Assembly (NCBI GenBank): GCA_020650975.1
Contig: JAIPMN010026643.1
Span: 3,061 to 26,099, forward strand
Origin: Apostichopus californicus
Taxonomy: Eukaryota; Echinodermata; Holothuroidea; Aspidochirotida; Stichopodidae
DNA length: 23,039 nucleotides
Direction: 5' to 3'
The notes under the pieces are model-generated. The model ran no database searches. It worked only from the letters and a program-made list of their open reading frames with translations, and was not told where the DNA came from. Positions 9,938 through 18,282 of the stretch are shown here, piece by piece. The translations under genes and the position numbers were made by a program. Each line of letters begins with the position of its first letter. The stretch's first letter is position 1.

Positions 9938-9969
9938 GGGGGGGGGGGGGTGANNNGGGGGGGGGGGGG
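9938..9969 (+). repeat. Two G13 runs flanking an assembly gap (NNN at 9954-9956)
   Basis: A 13-nt G run (9938-9950) is followed by tga, three unresolved bases and a second 13-nt G run (9957-9969) that leads into tgagtg. The surrounding 60 bp are also G-rich. The two sides (G13 then tga) look alike, so the gap could be a collapsed tandem array of a G-rich unit or simply a difficult homopolymer. Confidence 0.9.
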
Positions 9970-10234
9970 TGAGTGCATGGAGAGGGGACATGCATGGGAG
10001 ATGAGTGTAGTCCCCGATCCAGAAATTAATGAGAATGAAGAAAAATCAGTCATAACAAACGTACTCAGAATTAATTTTTTATGTGTGTACAGATCTGACC
10101 ATAGCTGATCATTTGCGCAGTCACGAGTGACCATGCTTCGTGGGCTTCATACGTCAGGCCTCTGGCCCCTCCCCATGGTTGTAATACATACTAAATGCTG
10201 AGTAAAGTTGCCAACCGGGGCGCAACCACTTCAA
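9970..10234. other. Non-coding stretch, nothing recognised
   Basis: Short single-copy-looking sequence between G runs. No open frame, repeat or RNA was recognised. Confidence 0.5.
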
Positions 10235-10248
10235 GGGGGGGGGGGGGG
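10235..10248 (+). repeat. G homopolymer (G14)
   Basis: A run of 14 G preceded by acttcaa and followed by cggggcggg. The preceding cttcaagggg motif recurs immediately before the G-rich terminus of the window (about 23009-23016). Confidence 0.9.
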
Positions 10249-10860
10249 CGGGGCGGGCTTTATCCCATAACACGTTTGTGCAGTTCAACCGAAAAACAGT
10301 AACAATTTCTCAACATCGCTTGATTTTGCATCCCTCTACGTACACCCGTTTTAATATTTAACCAATTTATGTCGCGGAGGATGAGCCACTCTTCTTCTCG
10401 ACCATATAACATTCTTATCCGCCAGTACAAAAATGGTGGTCCCAATCCCCTGCCGAGTAACATTTAACAGTGTTACCACCCTTGTCATTGATTGTGCCTT
10501 ACAAATCACTCATACACAGACCTATAATATTCACCAATTATTACCAAACATTGAAACCATTCAATAGGAAGACTAAAGAGGAAGCTAAACTATCATATCA
10601 CAACTGTAATCTTGCTGAATTTTTCGCCCGATGTGACCGTGATAACAAAGTAAGGCTACAATAAAAGGCCATCGGCCTATGCATATTTAAATCGATATAT
10701 TAGGAGTAGTCTAGGCCTAAGTTAGTCTACGGTTGTTCCTTTTGTGCACAGTTAGCCTATACGTTCGTTGGGCGTATTACCCTTAATAAAAGTTAAGTAC
10801 AGTAAACAAATTCGTACTGGTCTGTGCTACGCCCAACGCTATCCCACAATGACTGTGAGA
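10249..10860. other. Non-coding stretch ending at the CpG transition
   Basis: CpG is still frequent here (about 22 in 10261-10860 by hand count), in contrast to the DNA after 10860. No exon is supported. It contains the inverted repeat at 10766-10838. If the DNA to the right is a methylated gene body, this is where a promoter of a plus-strand transcript would be expected, but I see no decisive core promoter motif. Confidence 0.4.
10766..10838. repeat. Inverted repeat, 11-bp perfect arms, 51-bp spacer
   Basis: The arm cgttgggcgta at 10766-10776 is exactly complementary to tacgcccaacg at 10828-10838. The arms contain CpG and sit at the boundary where CpG frequency falls. They could be the ends of a very small element or paired binding sites. 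No flanking duplication was seen. Confidence 0.6.
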
Positions 10861-12067
10861 ACGAATGTTCATCTCACTTAGACGAATGTCATACATGCTT
10901 GTGATATAAGTACATGCAAACATCCTAAGTAAGGCTTGGCATAAAACCAGTCTTTTGGAATTTCAAAATCTTGTCTTACTTTCTTTAGGTTATCAAAGAT
11001 CCATTTACTTTCTGTTCCAGCAAGAATGGTACATTTTGGTATCAGTTATTTGTGATGTTAAAAGCAAACACTGTGAAAGGCTAAGCCTACCCTACTGTAG
11101 TGTCAACTTGGAGTGCAGTAGGATGAAAGAACAGCATATACCCTTCAACTTGTTCGTTGTAGAAATATATTCACTGGCATGCTTCATCAATGAGGTTCTT
11201 TTGCATGTTTCTAAGAAGAAGGTCGCACAAATATTAGAGAAGTTAAAAGTAGTAAAAATAAACTGCAATGCATCCTTATTTGATTTCATCATTTCTGTCC
11301 TTACTGTTATGTGATCTGAGGAGAAGTGTAGAAAACCAAACTTGGTGGGAACATTTATGACAGTTTAACTCATTAATATACCAAATTCACTTGCTTTGTA
11401 TACCTGCCAACACAAGATCCTCATCTGTGGTCAGACCAGCCATTTATGATAGTTTAACCAGCAGTTTCACAGTAGTAGGCTTAATTTATTAGGTTGTGAG
11501 ATTAGAGATAAACTCTCCCATGTGATGAGACTAATAACACTCTACATCATCAAATTCAAATAATTACCCATCAAAACGGATGACTAAACTATTCACTGCT
11601 GCAGATCAATAACTGCTAGTCACTCTATTCTAATTTTACAATTGAAATAAATATTTCAAGTGCAACTTGTGGTATAATGATAGCCAAAATACAGTTTTTC
11701 TTTAAAAGTGGATAGTGGTTGATGAAACTGTTAGTTGGGTCAAATGTTAGCCAGGTCAAGAAAACAAGGTAAAAAGTAAAAACAGAAAAACAAAACTAGA
11801 TGTACCCTTTGGCAGTACTGCAGTAGCTTGCTTTAACTAGTAGTGCTGTTGTGCAATGCAGTAGGTATACAGTTATGTCAGACCCCTGTAGATTTGTTCC
11901 CAGATATTTCTCAAATATTATTTTCTTTAAAGTCAAAACATTGCCATTTTTCACTCCCTTGCTGTGTGCACTTGCTGGGTAAGTAAATACTCTGGTTTTG
12001 CCACACAAGGTTGCAAGTGACCGCAATTAACCTTTTAATAGACACATACTCTTATTTGTCAGGAAAT

Positions 12068-12101
12068 GTAAAATTCACCAGCTCATGCAGGTGAATTTTA
12101 C
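12068..12101. repeat. Perfect hairpin, 12-bp arms and 10-nt loop
   Basis: gtaaaattcacc at 12068-12079 is the exact reverse complement of ggtgaattttac at 12090-12101, with agctcatgca between them. It stands alone with no U-run after it, so it is not terminator-like. It could fold in an intronic transcript. No known structural RNA is recognised. Confidence 0.8.
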
Positions 12102-12237
12102 TGTTAAATAGGGCAGAAAACATAGTTGAAAGAAAAGCACATTTGTATAATTTGTGAATGTCCCTCTTCATCTTGCGCACCATGTGCATCTGAAGTAGTT
12201 AAGCTACGAATTTAAATGCGAGAAATGTAAGGTGACT

Positions 12238-12250
12238 TTTTATTTTTCAG
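12238..12250 (+). promoter_or_regulatory. Candidate 3' splice site before the 12251 exon
   Basis: A thymine-rich tract interrupted by one A ends in cag at 12250, a strong metazoan acceptor pattern. No branch point was assigned with confidence. Confidence 0.4.
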
Positions 12251-12307
12251 GAAATCCGGGGACATGATGTTGATGTTACCCCCTTCAAGATTGACATCGA
12301 GAGTTAG
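12251..12307 (+). CDS. Candidate terminal coding exon, gene not recognised
   Basis: A good splice acceptor (pyrimidine-rich ttttatttttcag ending at 12250) is followed by an 18-codon open segment, EIRGHDVDVTPFKIDIES, and then TAG (12305-12307). The composition (Asp, Val, Ile, Lys, Arg, Pro, balanced charge) looks like a real protein C-terminus and unlike the low-complexity frames elsewhere. It lies in CpG-depleted DNA, as expected for a methylated gene body. I could not assign a family, and I found no convincing preceding exon in the window. AATAAA signals occur downstream at 12601-12606 and 12660-12665, both inside the hAT MITE. The alternative is a chance open segment: another frame is also open for 22 codons. 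The exon is short, so the evidence is modest. Confidence 0.35.
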   Translation, partial: EIRGHDVDVTPFKIDIES

Positions 12308-12415
12308 TTACCATTAAAGTGAGGGATTGAATATTTAGGGCCTCCTGGAGCTTTTGTGTTTCTACATAACCGCATGAATTTACAGGTCGTGAAATTATTG
12401 AATGATCTCAGGTTG
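12308..12415. other. Possible 3' untranslated region
   Basis: This is the short stretch between the TAG of the candidate exon and the MITE. If the exon is real it is 3' UTR. No other feature is seen. Confidence 0.3.
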
Positions 12416-12423
12416 CCTTTACT
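12416..12423. repeat. Left target-site duplication of the hAT MITE (cctttact)
   Basis: Eight bases, cctttact, immediately precede the left terminal inverted repeat and are repeated exactly at 12787-12794 after the right one. An 8-bp duplication is diagnostic of hAT-class insertion. Confidence 0.92.
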
Positions 12424-12786
12424 CAGTGGCGGAGGTAGGGGTATTGGTCAGAGGGGGCGAGAATGGTCTGTATGGGTGCTTTCTGCTTTATCTAAGCGGA
12501 GCGCCACCACAGGTTGGGGCGGAGCGTACAGAAATTTTTTGAGTAAAGATACTCTGGAAATGACCCTTTCCAGGCCTTGCTTATTTGCAGATAAACGAAG
12601 AATAAATAGGTGTCATCGCCAACAAAATGTGACAAATGTCAATAGGTAGATGAGAGCGCAATAAATAAGTCAATAATCGCGAATAAGTAAAAAGTGGTAA
12701 ATAGCTGAAAAGGGCGCCAGCAGTCCATTTGAGTCCGTCAGGGGGGGCATCCGCCCCCCCCTGACTGTATGGACGCTCCGCCACTG
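12424..12786. mobile_element. Complete non-autonomous hAT element (MITE), 363 bp
   Basis: The element begins CAGTGGCGGAG (12424-12434) and ends CTCCGCCACTG (12776-12786), perfect 11-bp terminal inverted repeats. It is bracketed by identical 8-bp duplications (cctttact). CAGTGGCGGA termini and 8-bp duplications are typical of hAT transposons. No transposase is encoded, and the longest frame (12356-12649) crosses the left border, so it is not a protein of the element. Near the right end is a subterminal hairpin with a G7/C8 stem (12737-12765). The element is much richer in CpG than the surrounding DNA and its duplications are perfect, so the insertion is probably recent. It carries two AATAAA hexamers (12601-12606 and 12660-12665) in the plus orientation. 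Confidence 0.93.
12737..12765. repeat. Subterminal hairpin inside the MITE
   Basis: gtcaggggggg (12737-12747) pairs with the run of C followed by ctgac (12754-12765) around the loop catccg. The G/C stem is very strong. Such subterminal hairpins are seen in several hAT families. Confidence 0.9.
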
Positions 12787-12794
12787 CCTTTACT
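12787..12794. repeat. Right target-site duplication of the hAT MITE (cctttact)
   Basis: An exact copy of the eight bases at 12416-12423. Confidence 0.92.
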
Positions 12795-12858
12795 GTTTGT
12801 AGTCATAAACAATCACAGCTTACATTCTATGAATTGAAGGCCAAACAATTTACATATC

Positions 12859-12871
12859 GGGGGGGGGGGGG
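12859..12871 (+). repeat. G homopolymer (G13)
   Basis: A run of 13 G, followed by agggtgggggt. It can form a G-quadruplex together with the following G tracts. Confidence 0.9.
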
Positions 12872-14302
12872 AGGGTGGGGGTATTCCCATGACTATATAT
12901 GAATCTAGGGACATTTCTGGGGACACTCTTAACCAGAAGACTGAACATGGAATCCAGGGTCTACCCCTGGAAATTGAGGACTGTCCCTGGAAATCAGGGA
13001 TGTCTGGTCATGTGACCAAAGGTGCATTAATATTGACAACCATTGGTAGTGGCATTTTGAATGGCATTGAACATGCCTGTCTTGCCTGTCTGACTTGGTC
13101 TATTCCTATTTAAAAAACCTAATAGATTTTAAAATATTACCGAAAAAGTGATCCCTTGCTAATATAAACAAAACATCACTTGATGTATGAATCTAAAAAC
13201 ATAATTTAGGAATTGCAAACATTGATGTCTGTAATAACTTGAAGCTGCACCTGCTCAAACTTTGTTCAATGAGTTTCAGAGAGCTTTTCATCCTGTTGAT
13301 AAAAGATTACAGCCAACGTGTTAGTTATCCTGAAGACATTTGTCAAACTTTTGATCACTACCAGGCCTTTCATAAACCATTCAGAACAATGATTACCTCC
13401 AGGCCATTCCTCGATTTTAAATGACTTATTTATCTCAGCAGTGACTGGTTCTGTAAAACATTGGAATTAAACAAGGACAAAACCTGGATGGTGAAAACAT
13501 GTCTACCAAACTTTATTTATCTTAAACGTAACAACTCTGCAGAAAATCATGTCCATTTTAATCATACATTCCAGGTCTTGACTATTTATAACTAGTGCTG
13601 GGTTTGGTGATTTAGTTGATATCTAATGGAAGTTTTATTTATTTCCATTTGATGGATGAATGTTAAGTAATTTTTTTAGGTGTGAGACTGCAAAAGGAAT
13701 GATTTATGAGTCTGACATGAGGTCTTCACAAAACAATGAATCAAAACTAATAAAGCTGGCCTTGGATCAAATCATTGAAGTAATACCCTGACCAAGCTCT
13801 AGAGAAGGCGATTGGTATTATAGCCATTGCAGTTTGTAGTACTACAAGCTGAAAGTAATTTACAAACCAATGCCAGGAATTTTATAGCAAGAGACTTAGA
13901 CGTTTGTGAAATGACTTGAATTATGAACAACTCTGTCATCACTGCTTCTACATATCAATTGATTTTGGGAGGAGAGGAGGGGGGGAAAGAGGAAAGAGAC
14001 GAGGATTGGCCGTGGAGACGGTGGGAGTTTACAATTTGAAAGAAACATAAGGACTTACTGGTTAAGGATTGTTGGCTTGTCTGCCATGCCTACCAGACAA
14101 TGAAGCTTATACCATCTGATTGGCAACTAGTTTATTAACAAACAATGAAAGCACTCTGTCATACTGTTGTGTTATTATTATTCTTGTGAGACAATCAAGT
14201 TTCATGTATCAATCCTGAAAACTAAAATAAGAAGAAAGTCTAGGTTGTAGTACAGACAACCAGTTCTCTTTCTGAAAAGTCAGCCCTGAGCATAATGTAG
14301 AG
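12872..14302. other. CpG-poor non-coding DNA, probably intron or intergenic
   Basis: No exon is supported. The 74-codon frame 12889-13113 runs through local near-repeats of a ggaaatc/cccctgg type (12925-13000) and has no known motif. The 61-codon frame 13239-13424 is also unrecognised. A purine-rich tract with a G7 run lies at 13968-14030. Confidence 0.45.
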
Positions 14303-14375
14303 AATAAAAATAATAATAATAAATGAGACTTATATAGCGCCAAATCAGTAGACAATAGTCACTGCTCAAGGCGTA
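14303..14375 (-). mobile_element. 3' end of a dispersed non-LTR repeat with an ATT-type tail
   Basis: On the minus strand this reads gccttgagcagtgac, then a spacer, then ggcgctatataag, then a (TTA)n tail at 14303-14322. A ggcgctatataa motif running into an ATT/TTA simple repeat is a pattern I associate with the 3' ends of LINE-mobilised repeats in many invertebrate genomes (recalled, not checked). Only this terminal fragment is visible, the 5' boundary is unclear, and the class (SINE or LINE) is not settled. Confidence 0.5.
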
Positions 14376-14499
14376 TGCAGTACTGTTCTGCAGATTTGCT
14401 CATTTCTGTAAAAGAATTTGAAACAGCTGTTTTTTTATTTCATTTAAATTAGTAAGTTGATTGCAGTTGGTTTCCAACTTGAAATACAAAGAAGTATGG

Positions 14500-15145
14500 T
14501 AGCTTGTACAAACCACCTTCACCAAAAGTGACACTATCACACTGCTCATAACAAGTAATTGGTTGTCTTTGCATCAAGAAGTCATATATAACACCTCCAA
14601 GATATAAGATACTCATGAAGTTTGACTGGTATCGACAACACAACTGATATCCTGCAGTACACTGCAGTGTAAGGATGATAGTTCTAACAAAAGTGATATG
14701 ATCATGCTCACAACATGATTTTATCTATTACATTCGTATTTTTAACCGTTTTAGAAAATGAGATAGTAGCAAAGCTCTACTGGTATGGACAACACTACCG
14801 ATTCCTGCCATATCGTGTCAGGATGTTAGTTCTACAGTATCATAAATGATATAATCCTACTGTTCATGTACCAACAGGTTGCCATCAAATCCAACATTCA
14901 ATGCTTTCAAGAAATAAGATATAGTAGCAAAGTGCTACCGATAGCCAAGCTACTGATCCCTGATATATAGTGTCAGGATGTTAGTTCTCATAGCACATAG
15001 TCTCCCCATTCATATAATAAGCTGCTTTAGAGATTTCAGGTACTAGAAAAGTGCTACTGGTACTGAGGATACAATGGATTCCTGTCAGTGTGTCAGGATG
15101 TTAGTTCAATGTCATATCAGGATTCACGGTTCATAGGAGATGATA
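14500..15145 (+). repeat. Diverged tandem repeat, four copies of about 120-165 bp
   Basis: The motif aggatg[t/a]tagttc recurs at 14672, 14820, 14975 and 15095. It is preceded in three copies by cct..gtgtca-like sequence and by tagcaaag[t/c][g/t]ctac(t/c)gg[t/a]-like sequence further upstream (14767, 14925 and, mutated, 15045). A second shared block, aaaagtga..at.at.ac..gctca, occurs at 14524 and 14689 and, weaker, near 14846 and 14994. The spacing of the first motif is 148, 155 and 120 bp. The copies differ by many substitutions and indels, so the array is old. No coding potential is preserved. Confidence 0.75.
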
Positions 15146-16500
15146 TGCCAAACTTCATCTTAATTACCCAATAGGCAGAGACAACGAAACCTCACGCGTA
15201 GTTTAATTGTACTTTCTTAATTAAAAATCCAGAAAATGAGAGTAGGTCTAATTGGGGGTCACTTGAAAATGATGAGGCTAGCAGTTACTGGAAAATAATA
15301 TTTACCTTGTCCTGGTTTTCTTTTCGGTGGTAATAGAGAAAGCAGAACAAGCTTTGTTTCCTGACTAGGAGGCATAAAACCATACTACACTTCCAACAAT
15401 AATAAAATCCCTGTCTTTGTGGATCCATGGGGGAATGTTTTTGACTTTAAATAAATATGGCTTTTTTGGGGGATGTTTCTGATTTTGCTCATGAAAGTTG
15501 GAGTATGTTTTCAGAAAGGATCACACCTCATAGTAACTTCAACATGTATGTGTTGAGCTTTGCAATACTTCATCTCTGGACTGCTCCTATTTCTATCAAA
15601 TTGGAACAAGTTTATTCATGGACATTTGCTATCTAAGCAGCAAAATGCTTTAACTGGAAACTTTGAAAAAATTGGTCTAGTATACTGTAGTTAGCATTTG
15701 GTGGGTAACATGGAAGTTTGTTATGGCATTTTCGGTGGAAAATCTCCCACTGTTGTGGTACCATTCTTCACCTTTGTAGGCAAGATAATATACTCGAATT
15801 CATCATTGGTTCAATACAGTAATACAACAAATACCAACAGGAACACACATGATTAGGCACAATCTTCAAAGGAATTTGAAAATTATGCAAATAACTTAAA
15901 TTGTTGGGTTTTTTTATGCTATTTTCATTTTTATTTTTGAAGCTTGACTAGTCAAGCTTCATTTTAACTGTTTGTTTAATTTTCATGAATTTGAAATGAT
16001 CCAATCCCAGGTTTACATTTGAATAATACAAACTACATGTACTTGAGAGAAAGCCCTCCCAGTGACAAATTATTGAGAATGAATAAGTTGCTCATATATT
16101 CCTTCGATTCTGGGATTTTGTGTCTGGGTCCCTGTAATAATTTCATAGGATTGGTGAAATTTCTGTTTATAAAAACTACCTTAAAGCTGGACTTAAAGAT
16201 GATGTTATCATTTATGTAAAGTTAAAAATTCAGCTGGGACTAGCTGGCCCTTAAAATTCCTCCCTCCAGCCAAACCTCCTCAGATGTCAAGCTCACGGTT
16301 AGCCTGTCATGATGGTACCTTTTCTGACCACCAGGTGGGCAGATCACTTAACATGTTTATTTACAATCAAATTCCAGCTCGACAAATTTCTCCTCTGGCT
16401 AGCTACTAGAGGATGTTGAACTCAGAGCTATTCCTAGAGTATGATTTGTGGCAGTCTTGTTATCATACTTTCAGGTCATAAGTAAACTGACATGGTATGA
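15146..16500. other. CpG-poor non-coding DNA, probably intronic
   Basis: Hand count gives about 2 CpG in 15401-16000. No exon is recognised. The 66-codon frame at 16019-16219 lacks known motifs. The palindrome at 15938-15961 lies here. Confidence 0.45.
15938..15961. repeat. Perfect 24-bp palindrome without spacer
   Basis: The half-site tgaagcttgact is followed immediately by its exact reverse complement (centre between 15949 and 15950). The palindrome is not flanked by any recognised element. It follows a T-rich tract and could extrude as a small cruciform or be a dimeric protein-binding site. Confidence 0.95.
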
Positions 16501-16509
16501 AGAAAGGGG

Positions 16510-16557
16510 AAATTTGGGAGGGGTGGGGGAGGGGGTGGGGCAGTGTGGAGGGGGAAA
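16510..16557 (+). repeat. G-rich quadruplex-capable tract
   Basis: Successive G3-G5 blocks (ggg, gggg, ggggg, ggggg, gggg) are separated by one or two bases, so four-tract quadruplex formation is possible on the plus strand. Confidence 0.8.
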
Positions 16558-17255
16558 ATTTATGGAACTAGTGAAGTAAAGCTAACCCTTGTTGCCCATT
16601 CTTTTTGTCAGAAATTGGAATTGATTTGTAAGGTTACCAACAAATTCAGTTTATTCCTCTTTCAATGTCAAAGTCCATTTCAGTGTGATGGACACAAAAC
16701 ATACCCATGTCCTCTCTCTTCCCCATCTCCTTGTTCAGGCTGTGAACATTTACGCCCATTAAAGAAATGACTCCAAAGTGGTAAATTAAATCTTCTTTTC
16801 ATATTTCACTCATCAGACTGAGGGAACTTGACATCAATGGAAGTATTAAGAGATCGTGTCTGCCAGGGCAGTCATCCTTTTGGATAAAACCTTTAAATAG
16901 TTTTTGGAATGTTACTATCAAGTGATCTTAGGTTTCTGTATCTCAAGCAAAGTCCAAAAGGTTATCTCTGATGCTCAGACACTGTTCCTGTTCTTCCAGT
17001 CAGGCTTACACAATATAAACTAAAATGTTTTAATGTTTTCTTCATATTGCTGATTCTCTTTAGATAATATTTTCACTGTTTCATTCATCACACCAGACTG
17101 AGAATGAAGTGAAGTGCCTAACACTTAAAATTGCCAAACATGTCTGTTTAGATTATTCTACAAAGTAAATTTTCTTTTCTGTCAAATGCATCCTGTTGAT
17201 AAGGAGTATGCTAAAAAAGTAATGTTAAAGAAATATACATGTGTATTGTATTATG
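16558..17255. other. CpG-poor non-coding DNA
   Basis: A 75-codon frame (16543-16770) is Ser/Pro/Cys-rich near its end but matches no family that I recognise and lacks splice support. Nothing else is seen. Confidence 0.45.
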
Positions 17256-17259
17256 TGGA

Positions 17260-17457
17260 ATGGGGGAGGAGTGGCAGGGGGTTGGGGTGGGGGGGGGAGC
17301 GGGAATGGGGAGTTGGCAGGGCACATTCCCATTAACCCTCCACCCCATGCCTAGTAAGTGAAGAGAAACTTGGTATTAATGGATTACATGTTGTAGGAGA
17401 TCGGATGGATTACATGTTGTAGGAGATCGGATGCAGATGCGGAAGGGGGGGGGGGGG
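17260..17457 (+). repeat. G-rich interval with a 26-bp tandem duplication and a G13 run
   Basis: G-rich sequence (17260-17320, with a G9 run at 17289-17297) is followed by an exact 26-bp tandem duplication. The unit starts atggattacatg and has copies at 17379-17404 and 17405-17430. A G13 run follows at 17445-17457. The two copies are identical, so the duplication is recent or recently homogenised. Confidence 0.9.
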
Positions 17458-18282
17458 CTGGGTAGAATGCCTCATTCCTTTTAAAACTCTTGTATGTGAT
17501 TTTGCTCCCAGGTCAATAATTAGATTACCTATCTCTTCTGGTTAAAGCCATGTTTCATAATACCTGCAGAGTTGCAATAGTTTTAATGTTGAGTCCAGTC
17601 ATTTCCAGAGATTTTCCCGACGCTTGCCAAGTCATAGACTTGAGTCCGTGTACTAACAACATGGCGGGAAAATCAGTTAATGAACTTGTTCAAGTCACCC
17701 AGACCTCTTAGTGGAAAATTAAAGAAATAATATGTAGAAATTTTAGTGGCCCAAGTCATAAATCCCTACTACATCAGGTACCTGTTACCGTTGAGTACGT
17801 ACATCAACCTGATGTAAATCATGCACTGTACATTTTAGTGTTCTGTTACTATTGAGATTGGTGTATTACTACTCATATCCTGTATGTTAAATCTACTAAT
17901 TGAATGCTATATATATATACACTGTATTGACCTCCCGACGCATGGCAACTCAAGGGCACCGTATTGTCAAGCAGCTTTTTACAAATCTTCTGTCACTCTT
18001 CGTGTGATATTTCACACCATTCTTCCCCCTTGCCAGTCCCTCTCTTATTTCTTAACTCAGTCAATGAATCTCAACAGTTTTCAAAATATTTGCAATCCTC
18101 TTTCTTATTTATATATATTTTAAAAGCTCCTTTTCTGTTTTTAACTATCTAAGTACAAAGTGAGAAATTGACCACAGTGTCCACAACAGTCAACTTTTAA
18201 TGAAAATTGCTTTGGTCACAGGCACGTTCCTCTTAAAGGGAAAGCCCTCGGTATAACTGTGGCTGGTGATCAAGAGAAAATT
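17458..18282. other. Non-coding stretch with two inverted repeats
   Basis: gattttcccg at 17610-17619 and cgggaaaatc at 17665-17674 are exact reverse complements. tacatcaggt at 17770-17779 and acctgatgta at 17807-17816 form another perfect pair. The right arm of the first overlaps ggcgggaaaa, which resembles an E2F site, directly after an ATG in good context (17661-17663) that opens only 16 codons. The 79-codon frame at 17884-18123 is unrecognised. Confidence 0.5.
18277..18282. repeat. Left target-site duplication of the SINE (aaaatt)
   Basis: aaaatt directly precedes the SINE head, and the same aaaatt follows the SINE tail at 18525-18530. The next base, g, is shared as well. The duplication is short, so it is suggestive rather than conclusive. 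Confidence 0.6.

Larger units (their letters stand above)
10861..12250. other. CpG-depleted non-coding DNA, probably intronic
   Basis: CpG is very rare here (about 4 in 10861-11460 and 1 in 11401-12000 by hand count). A 119-codon plus-strand frame (10955-11314) and a 76-codon minus-strand frame (11796-12026) have no recognisable domains and no convincing splice borders. A near-duplicate atttatga[c/t]agtttaac occurs near 11351 and 11443. If the exon at 12251 is real, this stretch belongs at least in part to its upstream intron. Confidence 0.45.

Noticed and set aside
10955-11314. 119-codon plus-strand frame
   Set aside because: No family resemblance, hydrophobic/AT-driven composition, and a competing minus-strand frame over the same bases.
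11932-11985. Possible small exon ending in a consensus gtaagt donor near 11980
   Set aside because: The acceptor candidate is weak, the translated frames are low in coding character, and no partner exon was found.
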